A stretch of DNA of 64,000 nucleotides. Origin: Kribbella voronezhensis (GTDB taxonomy: Bacteria; Actinomycetota; Actinomycetes; Propionibacteriales; Kribbellaceae). The position numbers were made by a program, and so were the translations under genes. Each line of letters begins with the position of its first letter. The first letter of the stretch is position 1. The notes beneath the pieces are model-generated. The model made no database searches. It was not told the origin of the DNA and saw only the letters and a list, made by a program, of their open reading frames with translations. Below are positions 1-11,453 of this stretch, piece by piece. The DNA lies in the NCBI RefSeq assembly GCF_004365175.1, contig NZ_SOCE01000002.1, forward strand, positions 372,001 to 436,000, read 5' to 3'.

Positions 1-87
1 GGTCTCGCCCTCGGCGGCTCACCGGCGAACGATCCCGCTCTGGACACCGCCTTCACCAGCGCGTCGTACATGCTCGACTACTTCTAA
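1..87 (+). CDS. 3' end of an unidentified gene (partial)
   Basis: Frame 1 is open from the first base to TAA at 85-87, giving the last 28 residues of a protein that ends in SASYMLDYF. The fragment is too short to place in a family. It lies 66 bp before the next start codon, with a strong hairpin between them. Its reality rests only on the open frame running in from the window edge and on the compact fit with the next gene, so the function is unknown. Confidence 0.5.
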   Translation, partial: GLALGGSPANDPALDTAFTSASYMLDYF

Positions 88-116
88 GCAGCGGCTAAGA
101 ATCGCGTCCCTACTCT

Positions 117-146
117 GTGCCCTCCTCAACTTCTACAGGAGGGCAC
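117..146 (+). promoter_or_regulatory. Perfect 10-bp hairpin that sequesters the RBS of the DUF2231 gene
   Basis: GTGCCCTCCT (117-126) and AGGAGGGCAC (137-146) are exact reverse complements separated by a 10-nt loop. The right arm contains the Shine-Dalgarno sequence AGGAGGG of the gene starting at 153. In the mRNA the ribosome-binding site would be paired. This could be a translational switch or could slow expression. There is no U-tract, so it is a poor intrinsic terminator. Confidence 0.55.
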
Positions 147-152
147 CGCCCC

Positions 153-626
153 ATGTTCGACACGATCAACGGTCTGCCGATCCATCCCCTCGTGGTCCAC
201 GCCGTCGTGGTCCTGTTGCCCGTCACGATCCTGGGCGTGCTCGCCCTGGTGATCCGCCCGGCCTGGCGAGCTCGGTACGGCGTGCTGGTTGCCGCCTGTG
301 CTCTGGTCGTCACCCTGCTCATCCCGGTAGCCACCTCCAGCGGCGAGTCTCTGGAGAAGCACGTCGGGGATCCGGGGGAACACGCCGAGCTGGGTGACCA
401 GCTGATCTGGTTCGCCGTGCCGTTGCTGATCACGGCCGTCGCTCTGGTGCTGGTCGACCGGGGGATCACCGACCGGATCGCACGACGCCCGCTGGCGGGG
501 ACTGTGATCTCTGTGGTCGCAGTGCTCGCGGCAGTTGCCGCAGGCGTACAGGTCTACCGGGTCGGCGAGTCGGGAGCACGGGCTGCCTGGGGCGACCAGG
601 TCGGCGGGCAGGCACAGCACCGCTGA
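153..626 (+). CDS. DUF2231-family membrane protein
   Basis: A 157-residue integral membrane protein with about four hydrophobic segments (near residues 13-34, 42-62, 88-108 and 121-140). The N-terminal motif LPIHPLVVH is the signature of DUF2231, a family of small bacterial inner-membrane proteins without an assigned role. ATG 153 is chosen because AGGAGGG lies at 137-143; an in-frame GTG at 117 would add residues unlike the family and would start inside the RBS hairpin. The gene stands alone between a partial gene and ruvC. Family assignment is fairly secure, function unknown. Confidence 0.8.
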   Translation: MFDTINGLPIHPLVVHAVVVLLPVTILGVLALVIRPAWRARYGVLVAACALVVTLLIPVATSSGESLEKHVGDPGEHAELGDQLIWFAVPLLITAVALVLVDRGITDRIARRPLAGTVISVVAVLAAVAAGVQVYRVGESGARAAWGDQVGGQAQHR

Positions 627-646
627 GCGGTCGGCGCGTCGATTTC

Positions 647-672
647 TTGGTGGGCGAGTGGGCTACTAGGGT
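647..672 (+). promoter_or_regulatory. Candidate ruvC promoter
   Basis: TAGGGT at 667-672 fits the actinobacterial -10 form TANNNT and lies 27 nt before the ruvC start codon. A weak -35 (TTGGTG at 647-652) has short spacing, so only the -10 is persuasive. Confidence 0.35.
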
Positions 673-699
673 TGTCGAACACACGTTCGGAGGTAGTCC

Positions 700-1296
700 A
701 TGCGCGTACTGGGTGTCGACCCTGGTCTGACCAGGTGCGGCCTCGGCGTCGTCGAGGGGACCCCCGGACGGCCGCCGAGGCTGATCGCCGTCGGCCTGAT
801 CAAGACGCCCGCCGACCTGGACGTGGCCAAACGGCTGGTCCGGATCGAGGCCGGGATCGACGAGTGGATCACCGAGCATCAGCCGGACGCGGTCGCGGTC
901 GAGCGCGTGTTCGCGCAGCACAACGTGCGGACGGTGATGGGGACGGCCCAGGCCTCCGGGGTCGCGATGGTGGTTGCTGCCAGGCGTGGCTTGCCGGTGG
1001 CGCTGCACACGCCGAGTGAGGTGAAGGCTGCCGTCACCGGATCGGGTCGCGCCGGCAAGGAGCAGGTGACGACGATGGTCACCCGGATCCTGAAGCTCGA
1101 TGTGCGTCCGACCCCTGCCGACGCCGCGGACGCGCTCGCCCTGGCGATCTGCCATGTCTGGCGCGGTGGCGTGACGAGCAGGCTGCAGGAGGCCGCTGGA
1201 AGCCGGGCCGAGCTGGAGGCGAAGGCCCAGGCGCAGTCCCGGCTGCAGGTGGCGAGGCTGCGGGCCGCGGTCGCGGCGCAGAGTGGGCAACGATGA
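700..1296 (+). CDS. ruvC: Holliday junction resolvase RuvC
   Basis: A 198-residue RuvC, the nuclease that cleaves Holliday junctions symmetrically together with RuvAB during recombinational repair. The four acidic metal ligands of the RNase H-like fold are visible: Asp7 in GVDPG, Glu68 in AVERVF, Asp141 and Asp144 in DAADALALAICH. A GGAGGT ribosome-binding site precedes ATG 700. It is first in the ruvC-ruvA-ruvB cluster. The C-terminal 35 residues are an Ala/Gln/Arg-rich tail longer than in E. coli RuvC and common in actinobacteria. Confidence 0.97.
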   Translation: MRVLGVDPGLTRCGLGVVEGTPGRPPRLIAVGLIKTPADLDVAKRLVRIEAGIDEWITEHQPDAVAVERVFAQHNVRTVMGTAQASGVAMVVAARRGLPVALHTPSEVKAAVTGSGRAGKEQVTTMVTRILKLDVRPTPADAADALALAICHVWRGGVTSRLQEAAGSRAELEAKAQAQSRLQVARLRAAVAAQSGQR

Positions 1297-1396
1297 CGAC
1301 GGCGGCGCGCCTGTTCGCAGTACGGGACGGCGGCGCGGCTCTTGGTAGGACGCAGGCGACGGCGGGCGGTCGGCCCGCAGTACGGGGAGGTTGGCG

Positions 1397-1999
1397 ATGA
1401 TCGCGTTCGTGCGTGGCCCGGTGGCCGCGATCGGGCTGGACAGTTGCGTGATCGAGGTCGGGGGAGTGGGGCTGCAGCTCTACTGCCACCCGGGAACGCT
1501 GGCGACGCTGCGGCCGGGGCAGGAGTTCAAGCTGGCCACCTCGATGGTGGTGCGGGAGGACTCGCTGACGCTGTACGGGTTCGCGGACGCAGACGAGAAG
1601 GAGCTGTTCGAGCTGCTGCAGACCGCGTCGGGTGTGGGTCCGAAGCTGGCCCAGGCGGCGCTCGCGGTACTGAGCCCGGATCAGCTGCGACAGGCTGTCG
1701 CGCACGAGGACCTGGCGATGCTGGTGAAGATCCCAGGCGTAGGTAAGAAGGTCGCGCAGAGACTCGTGCTGGAGTTGAAGGACAAGATCGGTGCGCCGTC
1801 GCGGGTGGTGGCCGGACGGCCGCTGCACTCGAGCGAGGCTTGGCGCGAGCAGGTTCATGCCGGTCTGGTCGGCCTCGGCTGGTCGGCGCGCGACGCGGAC
1901 GACGCGGTCATCGCGGTGTCGCCATTGGCCGCGGACAGTACCGAGCCGTCGGTGCCCGATCTCCTTCGGGCCGCCCTGCGCGCCCTGTCGAAGGCATAA
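1397..1999 (+). CDS. ruvA: Holliday junction branch-migration protein RuvA
   Basis: A 200-residue RuvA that binds the four-way junction as tetramers and loads RuvB. The N-terminal OB-fold begins MIAFVRGPVAAIG. Two helix-hairpin-helix motifs follow (ASGVGPKLAQAAL near 77-89 and IPGVGKKVAQRL near 112-123). The C-terminal domain III that contacts RuvB ends near residue 200. ATG 1397 is preferred over TTG 1391 because GGGGAGG (1384-1390) gives good spacing and the protein then begins like other RuvA sequences. ruvB starts 3 bp after its stop, so the two are probably cotranscribed. Confidence 0.96.
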   Translation: MIAFVRGPVAAIGLDSCVIEVGGVGLQLYCHPGTLATLRPGQEFKLATSMVVREDSLTLYGFADADEKELFELLQTASGVGPKLAQAALAVLSPDQLRQAVAHEDLAMLVKIPGVGKKVAQRLVLELKDKIGAPSRVVAGRPLHSSEAWREQVHAGLVGLGWSARDADDAVIAVSPLAADSTEPSVPDLLRAALRALSKA

Positions 2000-2002
2000 G
2001 GG

Positions 2003-3055
2003 ATGGAAGACAACGTCCGGCCGCTGGTGTCGGCAGACCTGGCGGATCTCGAGGAACGCAAGATCGAGTCCGCGCTGCGACCGCGCACGCTGGCGGAGTT
2101 CGGCGGTCAGCGCCGGGTGAGCGAGCAGCTCGAACTGGTTCTGCACGCGGCCCGCGGTCGCAACCGGGCTCCTGATCACGTGTTGCTGTCCGGTCCGCCC
2201 GGGCTCGGCAAGACCACGCTGGCCATGATCATCGCCAGCGAACTGTCGGCGCCGCTGCGAGTGACGAGCGGGCCGGCGATCCAGCATGCGGGTGACCTCG
2301 CCGCGATCCTGTCCGGGCTGAACGAGGGCGAAGTGCTGTTCCTGGACGAGATCCACCGGATGTCGCGTCCGGCCGAGGAACTGCTCTACATGGCGATGGA
2401 GGACTTCCGGGTCGACGTGATCGTCGGCAAGGGGCCGGGCGCGACCGCGATCCCACTGGAGATCCCGCCGTTCACGCTGGTCGGGGCCACCACCCGGGCG
2501 GGCCTGCTGCCGGGGCCGCTGCGGGACAGGTTCGGGTTCACCGGGCACCTGGAGTTCTACGAGGCCGCCGAGCTGGAGAAGATCATCAAGCGCTCGGCCG
2601 CGCTGCTCGAGGTCGACATCACCAACGAGGCCGCGGCCGAGATCGCGTCCCGGTCCCGGGGCACACCCCGGATCGCGAACCGGCTGCTCCGCCGGGTCCG
2701 CGACTTCGCCGAGGTGCGGGCGGACGGAATCGTCACGATCGCCTTGTCGAGATCCGCGCTCGAGCTGTACGAGGTGGACAAGATGGGCCTGGACCGGCTG
2801 GACCGGTCGGTGCTGGAGGCGCTGTGCCGGCGCTTCGGCGGGGGACCGGTCGGCCTGTCCACGCTCGCGGTCGCCGTCGGCGAGGAACGCGAGACGGTGG
2901 AAGAGGTCGCCGAGCCGTTCCTGGTCCGCTCCGGCTACCTGGCCCGTACGCCGCGTGGCCGGGTCGCCACCCCGGCGGCCTGGCGGCACCTCGGCCTCGC
3001 CGTACCGAAGGGTGCGACGTTCGCCGACACCCTCTTCGACACCGAGGACGAGTAA
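2003..3055 (+). CDS. ruvB: Holliday junction branch-migration ATPase RuvB
   Basis: A 350-residue AAA+ motor that drives branch migration on RuvA-bound junctions. Walker A GPPGLGKTT is at 64-72, Walker B VLFLDEIHR at 111-119, sensor region GATTRAGLL at 161-169, and the C-terminal winged helix contains RSGYLARTPRGR. Length and motif order are standard. It closes the ruvCAB cluster and is followed by 265 bp without a gene. Confidence 0.98.
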   Translation: MEDNVRPLVSADLADLEERKIESALRPRTLAEFGGQRRVSEQLELVLHAARGRNRAPDHVLLSGPPGLGKTTLAMIIASELSAPLRVTSGPAIQHAGDLAAILSGLNEGEVLFLDEIHRMSRPAEELLYMAMEDFRVDVIVGKGPGATAIPLEIPPFTLVGATTRAGLLPGPLRDRFGFTGHLEFYEAAELEKIIKRSAALLEVDITNEAAAEIASRSRGTPRIANRLLRRVRDFAEVRADGIVTIALSRSALELYEVDKMGLDRLDRSVLEALCRRFGGGPVGLSTLAVAVGEERETVEEVAEPFLVRSGYLARTPRGRVATPAAWRHLGLAVPKGATFADTLFDTEDE

Positions 3056-3320
3056 TTCCGCGTCGGTACGGTCGTTTCGACCCAGCTTGCAGCTTTTGAC
3101 ATCGGTCCCGGGCGCGGGTCGGATGGTGGGCACGATCCGGCCGCCGGGGTCGTTGGAAGGGGTGACGAGTAACGCAAACGTGACCCCCTGTCATGAGGTA
3201 CTTCTCGCCGCTCAGGGTTAGACTCCCCGGTGGCCTGACCTCGGCCATCCCGCCGTACCCTGCGCGCCTGAGCAGAGCGCGCAGGACACCCGTACTCTCG
3301 ACGAAGGATTCTGAGTCCCG
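3056..3320 (+). promoter_or_regulatory. ruvB-yajC intergenic region with a candidate -10
   Basis: No gene is seen in these 265 bp. TAGACT at 3219-3224 is a plausible -10 for yajC with a leader of about 90 nt. The 11-mer AGTAACGCAAA occurs at 3168-3178 and again just before secD at 3822-3832. No terminator-like hairpin was found. Confidence 0.3.
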
Positions 3321-3764
3321 ATGCAACTGATCGCCGTACCGATGGCCTCCTCCGGCGGAGGGGGCATCACGCTCCTGCTTCCGCTCGTCCTGATCGTCGG
3401 GATGATCTGGTTCATGAGCCGGACCCAGAAGAAGCAGCGCCAGAAGCAGGCCGACACGGTCGCCATGCTGACGCCCGGCACCAAGGTGATCACCACCAGC
3501 GGGATGGTCGGCATCGTCGAGGAGGTCGACGACGAGTACGTGACGCTGGAGATCTCCGAGGGCGTCCTGATCCAGCTCGTCAAGGCCGCGGTCGGCCGCG
3601 TGATCCCGGACGACGCCGAGGCGCCGGCCGACGAGGCCGCCGGCACCGAGGAGCCGGCCGACGAGGTCGCGGCGGAAGAGGCCCGTGACACGGTCGACGT
3701 ACCGGAGACCGGTGGCAAGGTGCAGGACAAGGCGAAGCTGCCGCCCACGCACACCGAGAACTGA
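3321..3764 (+). CDS. yajC: Preprotein translocase subunit YajC
   Basis: A 147-residue single-span membrane protein that associates with SecDF and the SecYEG channel. A hydrophobic helix (about 16-35) is followed by the basic stretch RTQKKQRQKQ and the YajC domain (MLTPGTKVITTSGMVGIV). The last 50 residues are an acidic Glu/Ala/Asp-rich tail typical of actinobacterial YajC and not needed for the fold. It sits directly upstream of secD and secF, the usual arrangement. Confidence 0.95.
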   Translation: MQLIAVPMASSGGGGITLLLPLVLIVGMIWFMSRTQKKQRQKQADTVAMLTPGTKVITTSGMVGIVEEVDDEYVTLEISEGVLIQLVKAAVGRVIPDDAEAPADEAAGTEEPADEVAAEEARDTVDVPETGGKVQDKAKLPPTHTEN

Positions 3765-3845
3765 TTTTCCGTCCTATCGGCGTGCGGCGCGCAAGCGTCC
3801 TGGTGACCCTGCGGCGCGCCCAGTAACGCAAAGGTTGAATCTGAC

Positions 3846-5615
3846 GTGGCAACGACGACGACATCCCGCCCGGGACGGCTCCTGATCGTCCTGGCGGTCA
3901 TCCTGGTCCTGCTGTTCGGGATCATGGGGCTGACCAGGTCCTGGAAGCCCAAGCTCGGCCTGGACCTGCGCGGTGGCACCACCATCACGCTGACCGCGAA
4001 GTCATCGGCCGGTGGCGGCCAGGTGACCGCCGACCAGCTCTCCGAGGCGAAGAACATCATCTCGCAGCGGGTGAACGGTGCGGGTGTCGGTGAATCCGAG
4101 ATCACCACGTCGGGTCGCAACCTGATCAACGTGGCGGTGCCGGGCTCGAACCAGGAGAGCCTGATCAAGCAGGTCGGCCAGACCGCGCTGCTGTACTTCC
4201 GGATCGTGTACGACGCGCAGGCGGGCGGCCCGGTGCCGACGCCGACGGCCACGCCGACCGGTACCCCCAGCGGAAAGCCGTCGACCAGCGCCACCCCGAA
4301 GCCGAGCTCGACGATCAAGCCACCGTCGACTCCGGCGACGACGCCGAAGGGCCGGGCCTGGAGCAGCGTGCTGTCCAATGCCACGCCGACCCCGACTCCC
4401 AACCCCAGCGCGACGCCGACGGCCACGCCGAAGCCCAGCACGCCGGCCACGCCCGCCGCGGAGCTGCCGAAGGTCACCGGTGACCCGCTGAAGTGGACGC
4501 CGGACGCGACCACCCAGGCAGCGTTCGCGGCGGCCCAGTGCGCGACGCTGAACAAGGACGACCCGAACCGGGACCTGCCGGACAAGCCGCTGATCTCCTG
4601 CGACAAGGCCGGTACGTCGAAGTACCTGCTCGGCCCGGCGATCCTCAAGGGCACCGATCTGTCGGACGCCTCGGCGGGCATCCCGCAGGGTGGGTTCGCC
4701 TGGCAGGTCAACCTGAAGTTCACCGGTGACGGCGGCAAGAAGTTCCTCGACGCCACCACCAACATCTCCCAGCGCGGCCAGGGCCAGAACCTGTTCGCGA
4801 TCGTGCTGGACGGCGTCTCGATCTCGACCCCGAGCGTGTCCGGCCCGATCCCGGGTGGTCAGGCGCAGATCACCGGCTCGTTCACCGAGTCCGAGGCGCG
4901 CGACCTGGCGAACGTCTTGAAGTACGGCGCGCTGCCGGTCACCTTCGACCTGTCCTCGGTCGAGACGATCTCCCCGCAGCTCGGTGGCGACCAGCTGTCG
5001 GCCGGCATCACGGCCGGCATCATCGGCCTGATCCTGGTGCTGATCTTCTCGTTCCTGTACTACCGCGGTCTGGGTCTGGTAGTGGTGCTGTCGCTGGCCA
5101 TCTCGGCCGCGCTCACCTACGCCTCGGTCGTACTGCTCGGCAAGGCGATCGGCTTCACGCTGACGCTGGCCGGTATCGCCGGTCTGATCGTCGCCATCGG
5201 TATCACCGCGGACTCGTTCGTCATCTACTTCGAACGGCTCCGTGACGAGGTCCGCGAAGGCCGCAGCCTGCGCTCCTCGGTGGAGACCGGCTGGGCCCGC
5301 GCCAAGCACACCATCATCGCGGCCGACTCGATCTCGCTGCTCGCCGCCGCGGTGCTGTACATCCTCGCGGTCGGCGGCGTGAAGGGCTTCGCGTTCACGC
5401 TCGGCCTGACCACCCTGATCGACCTGCTGATCGTGTTCATCTTCACCAAGCCGCTGGTGACCCTGCTGGCCCGGACCGACTTCTTCGGCCACGGTCACAA
5501 GCTGTCCGGGCTCGACCCGGAGCATCTCGGCGTCGAGCGGTTGCCCGGCCAGATGAAACCGACAGCCCGTCCGGCCAAGCCGTCGACGCGTAAGCCCGTG
5601 GGAGGCGAGGTCTGA
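3846..5615 (+). CDS. secD: Protein translocase subunit SecD
   Basis: A 589-residue RND-like subunit that uses proton flow to pull exported proteins out of the Sec channel. TM1 spans about 12-30 and the SecD signature GLDLRGGT is at 38-45. A large periplasmic domain follows, then five C-terminal TM helices. Residues about 128-208 form a Pro/Thr/Ser/Ala low-complexity insert (PTPTATPTGTPSG and similar) in the periplasmic region, probably an extracytoplasmic linker. The start is GTG 3846, with AAAGG upstream. Its TGA overlaps the secF ATG by one base, indicating translational coupling. Confidence 0.96.
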   Translation: MATTTTSRPGRLLIVLAVILVLLFGIMGLTRSWKPKLGLDLRGGTTITLTAKSSAGGGQVTADQLSEAKNIISQRVNGAGVGESEITTSGRNLINVAVPGSNQESLIKQVGQTALLYFRIVYDAQAGGPVPTPTATPTGTPSGKPSTSATPKPSSTIKPPSTPATTPKGRAWSSVLSNATPTPTPNPSATPTATPKPSTPATPAAELPKVTGDPLKWTPDATTQAAFAAAQCATLNKDDPNRDLPDKPLISCDKAGTSKYLLGPAILKGTDLSDASAGIPQGGFAWQVNLKFTGDGGKKFLDATTNISQRGQGQNLFAIVLDGVSISTPSVSGPIPGGQAQITGSFTESEARDLANVLKYGALPVTFDLSSVETISPQLGGDQLSAGITAGIIGLILVLIFSFLYYRGLGLVVVLSLAISAALTYASVVLLGKAIGFTLTLAGIAGLIVAIGITADSFVIYFERLRDEVREGRSLRSSVETGWARAKHTIIAADSISLLAAAVLYILAVGGVKGFAFTLGLTTLIDLLIVFIFTKPLVTLLARTDFFGHGHKLSGLDPEHLGVERLPGQMKPTARPAKPSTRKPVGGEV

Positions 5616-6790
5616 TGTCGAAGCTCGGAAGCATCGGTGCCAAGTTGCACCGTGGCGAGGTCTCCTACGACTTCATCGGCCACCGCAAGCTGTGGTTCAG
5701 CATCTCGATCGCGCTGGTGGTCATCTCCCTCGGCGGCCTGTTCGCCCGGGGCCTGGCCCTCGGAATCGAGTTCAAGGGCGGCGTCGAGTACCAGACGACC
5801 GTGAAGGTCACCAGCAACACCATCGACGACTTCACCGCCGCGGTGAAGTCCACGAACGCACACGACCTGGGCGACCCGGTCGTCACCACGGTCGGCTCCG
5901 ACAAGGTCCGGGTGCAGACCCGGCCGCTGAGCCAGGACGACGTGGTCAAGGTCCAGGCGGCGATCGCCAAGGAGGCCGGCGTTCCGGCCTCGAACGTGAG
6001 CCGTTCGCAGATCGGCGCCTCCTGGGGTGACCAGATCGCGAACAAGGCGATCCTGGCCCTGGTCGTGTTCCTGATCCTCGTGTTCGGGGTGATCTGGGTC
6101 TACTTCCGGGAACCGAAGGCGTCGATGGCCGCGATCATCGCGCTGATCCACGACGTCACCATCACGGTCGGCGTCTACGCGCTGATCGGTTTCGACGTCA
6201 CGCCGGCGACCGTGATCGGCGTCCTGACCATCCTCGGTTACTCGCTGTACGACACCGTCGTGGTCTTCGACAAGGTCCGCGAGAACACCCGGGCCATCAC
6301 CGGGAACAACCGCTTCACCTACAGCGACGCGACCAACCTCGCCGTGAACCAGACCGTCGTACGGTCGATCAACACCACCTTGATCGCGCTGCTGCCGGTC
6401 GGGTCGATCCTCGTGGTCGGCACCGTGGTGCTCGGCACCGGACCGCTGAAGGACCTGTCGCTGGCGCTGTTCGTCGGTATCGCCGTCGGTGCGTACTCCT
6501 CGGTCTTCATCGCCCCGGCCCTGCTGGCCACCTTCAAGGAGCGTGAGCCGGGCATGCAGGCGCTGCGTCGCCGGGTCGAGGCCAAGCGTGGCGGGACCGT
6601 CGCTGCTGCCGCAAGCAAGCCGGTACCGGCCGCCGCTACGGCAACGGTCGCGACGAGCGAACCGGCAGCCCGCAAGCAGGACCGCCCGAAGGCCGGTACG
6701 CCGGTGACGTCGAGCCGGCCGGTCAAGTCGTCGACCGGGGCAGGCCGCCCGCAGCCGACCCGCAAGCCGCGGTCCAAGCGCGGTAAGTGA
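5615..6790 (+). CDS. secF: Protein translocase subunit SecF
   Basis: A 391-residue partner of SecD. TM1 is at about 27-48, followed by GIEFKGGVEY (50-59), the SecF form of the shared signature. Five C-terminal TM helices follow, with the motif GYSLYDTVVVFDKVREN typical of SecF. The final 75 residues are a Lys/Ala/Pro/Thr-rich cytoplasmic tail. The start overlaps the secD stop (TGATG) and the stop overlaps the apt start in the same way, so secD-secF-apt form one translational unit. Confidence 0.96.
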   Translation: MSKLGSIGAKLHRGEVSYDFIGHRKLWFSISIALVVISLGGLFARGLALGIEFKGGVEYQTTVKVTSNTIDDFTAAVKSTNAHDLGDPVVTTVGSDKVRVQTRPLSQDDVVKVQAAIAKEAGVPASNVSRSQIGASWGDQIANKAILALVVFLILVFGVIWVYFREPKASMAAIIALIHDVTITVGVYALIGFDVTPATVIGVLTILGYSLYDTVVVFDKVRENTRAITGNNRFTYSDATNLAVNQTVVRSINTTLIALLPVGSILVVGTVVLGTGPLKDLSLALFVGIAVGAYSSVFIAPALLATFKEREPGMQALRRRVEAKRGGTVAAAASKPVPAAATATVATSEPAARKQDRPKAGTPVTSSRPVKSSTGAGRPQPTRKPRSKRGK

Positions 6791-7329
6791 TGCGCTCGCT
6801 CGAGAAGGTCCTCACCGACGGCATCCGCGACATCCCGGACTACCCGCAGGCAGGGGTGGTGTTCAAGGACATCACCCCGCTGCTGGCGGACCACGAGGGA
6901 TTCAGCCTGGTCGTCCAGGCGCTGGCCACCGCCGGCCGGGACGCCGACGGGAAGGTCGTGATCGACAAGGTGGTCGGGATCGAGGCCCGCGGCTTCATCC
7001 TGGCCGCTCCGGTCGCGCTCGCCCTGGGCGCCGGGTTCGTCCCGGTCCGCAAGAAGGGCAAGCTGCCGTCGGCGACGTACGAGGAGTCGTACGCGCTGGA
7101 GTACGGCGAGGCGACCATCGAGGTGCACCAGGACGCCTTCGAGCCGGGTGACCGGGTGCTGGTGATCGACGACGTGCTCGCCACCGGCGGCACGGTCGAA
7201 GCCTGCCTGCGGCTCATACGGCGGTGTGGCGCCGAGGTCGTCGGGACGACGGTGTTGCTGGAACTGTCCTTCCTGCCGGGCCGCAAGCGGCTCGACGGGG
7301 AGCAGGTCAGCGCTCTCGTCACTGTCTGA
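6790..7329 (+). CDS. apt: Adenine phosphoribosyltransferase
   Basis: A 179-residue purine salvage enzyme converting adenine and PRPP to AMP. The PRPP-binding motif VLVIDDVLATGGT is at 123-135. The N-terminal signature DIPDYPQAGVVFKDITPLL and the flexible loop YEESYALEYG (98-107) are those of APRT. ATG 6790 overlaps the secF TGA; a GTG one codon earlier (6787) is also possible. Location between secF and relA is conserved in actinobacteria and may tie purine pools to (p)ppGpp metabolism. Confidence 0.95.
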   Translation: MRSLEKVLTDGIRDIPDYPQAGVVFKDITPLLADHEGFSLVVQALATAGRDADGKVVIDKVVGIEARGFILAAPVALALGAGFVPVRKKGKLPSATYEESYALEYGEATIEVHQDAFEPGDRVLVIDDVLATGGTVEACLRLIRRCGAEVVGTTVLLELSFLPGRKRLDGEQVSALVTV

Positions 7330-7399
7330 AGTCGGCCCGCCGGGCACCTTCGCCGTCGTACCAGCGGGGCCGGGTCGGCGTGTTGTCCACAGGCCGTGT

Positions 7400-7428
7400 C
7401 TGACTCGTTGACGCCTTCCCCCTAGACT
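7400..7428 (+). promoter_or_regulatory. Candidate relA promoter
   Basis: CTGACT (7400-7405), a 17-bp spacer and TAGACT (7423-7428) form a plausible sigma-70-type promoter. The leader before the relA GTG would be about 20 nt, holding GGAGGGA (7443-7449). Confidence 0.45.
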
Positions 7429-7455
7429 GGTGGTCTGTCGGCGGAGGGATACGAA

Positions 7456-9861
<2,406 letters not shown>

Positions 9862-10855
9862 CGGGTCGATCAGCAGGCCGCAGCTGACCAGGCGCGGCCT
9901 GCTGCTGCTCGGCGCCGGCGCACTGGCGGGCTGCAGCGACGGCTCGGGTGGCTCGGGTGGCTCGGGTGGTGATGGCGGCGGCTCGAAGCCGTCGGCATCC
10001 TTCGCGGGGCCGACGCCGTCGGGTCCGCTGACACCGACACCAGCGGGTCCGGTGACGCCGACGACTTCGGGCCAGCTGACGCCGGCGCCTTCCGCTTCCT
10101 CGACTGTGCTTCCGACGCCGCCGGTGACTCTGCCGTCTGTCAAGGAGTGGACGCCCGGCCCGGGGGAGATCAAGCCCGAGGTGAAGGCTGCCGCAGTACG
10201 CGCGGTGCAGGGCTTGCTGATCCAATCGGGGACGCCGTCCGAGGTCGAGGTCATCGACGCGCAGTACGGCGGCATCCTCTCGGACTCAGCCAGTGTGCTC
10301 GTGGTCTGCCGCCAATACATGCTTGCCAGGGGCAACTTGATCACCGGCGGCACGACGGTCGACGTACGGCTCACCCGGTCAGGTCGGACCTGGCGGGTGA
10401 CAGCGATGCACCCAGCTCGGCCGGGCGCGCCCGCGAAGACGCTGACTGCGGCCGCCCGCCAAGTCCTCGCGAACGATCGCATCTCGCTCCCACCGGCTTC
10501 GGCAGCCGACGTCCGCTCCGGCACGATCCACGACACCGTCCTCACCGCGATGCTCCAACTGGCCAAGACCTACCGAATCGGCATCTCGGTCATCCGCTCC
10601 GGCCACCCTCTCGACGTCTTCGGCACCACCCGCCCCAGCGACCACCCCCGAGGCCGAGCCTTCGACACCTGGCAGATCAACGGTCGCGCCGTAGTCGACC
10701 CGGCCACCCCCCGCGCCCTCATCACCTCCTACATGCACGCCGCCGCCTCCACCGGCTCCTACAACGTAGGCGGCCCCCACCAACTCGCCGGCCCAACGTA
10801 CTTCTCCGACAACACCCACCACGACCACATCCACGCCGGCTACCGCACCTGACCC

Positions 10856-11434
10856 TTTCGCGCTGCGCTCGCTCCTGCGTCGCTCACTCGCCGGCTCACC
10901 CACCCACCCCCGCGGTCGCGGGCCTCCTACGTCGCCCCGCTGGCGAGAACGACCCCGTCGCGCGTCGGCCATGTCGCGAGACGTTGCTCGGGTTCTCCGG
11001 AGGATCGCAACCTGCTTCGCGCTCGACCCGCCAACCGGTACGAGGCCCCCTTTCGCGCTGCGCTCGCTCCTGCGTCGCTCACTCGCCGGCTCGCCCACCC
11101 ACCCCCGCGGTCGCGGGCCTCCTACGTCGCCCCGCTGACGAGAACGACCGCATCGCGCGTAGGCCATATCGCGAGACGTTGCTCGGTTCCTCCGCAGGAT
11201 CGCAACCCGCTTCGCGCTCGACCCGCCAACCGGTACGAGGCCCATTTCGCGCTGCGCTCGCTCCTGCGTCGCTCACTCGCCGGCTCACCCACCCACCCCC
11301 GCGGTCGCGGGCCTCCTACGTCGCCCCGCTGGTGAAGACGACCGCATCGTGCGTCGGCCATGTCGCGGGATGTTGCTCGGGTTCCTCCGCAGGATCGCAA
11401 CCCGCTTCGCGCTCGACCCGCCAACCGGTACGAC
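10856..11434. repeat. Three tandem copies of a ~194-bp direct repeat
   Basis: Units start at 10856, 11051 and 11245 (periods 195 and 194 bp) and end near 11434. Each begins TTTCGCGCTGCGCTCGCTCC and ends near CGGTACGA, with few mismatches between copies. They fill the space between the converging lipoprotein and DUF559-like genes. A related, inverted 60-bp piece lies at 13682-13741. Each unit is open in several frames, but this follows from GC content; I see no gene in this 600-bp stretch. The copies look like a species-specific dispersed element. Confidence 0.85.
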
Positions 11435-11453
11435 TCGTGTTCGCTTCTCCTGC

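Noticed and set aside
10856..11434. CRISPR array
   Set aside because: Units are about 194 bp and directly adjacent, with no short repeat/unique spacer alternation and no cas genes nearby.
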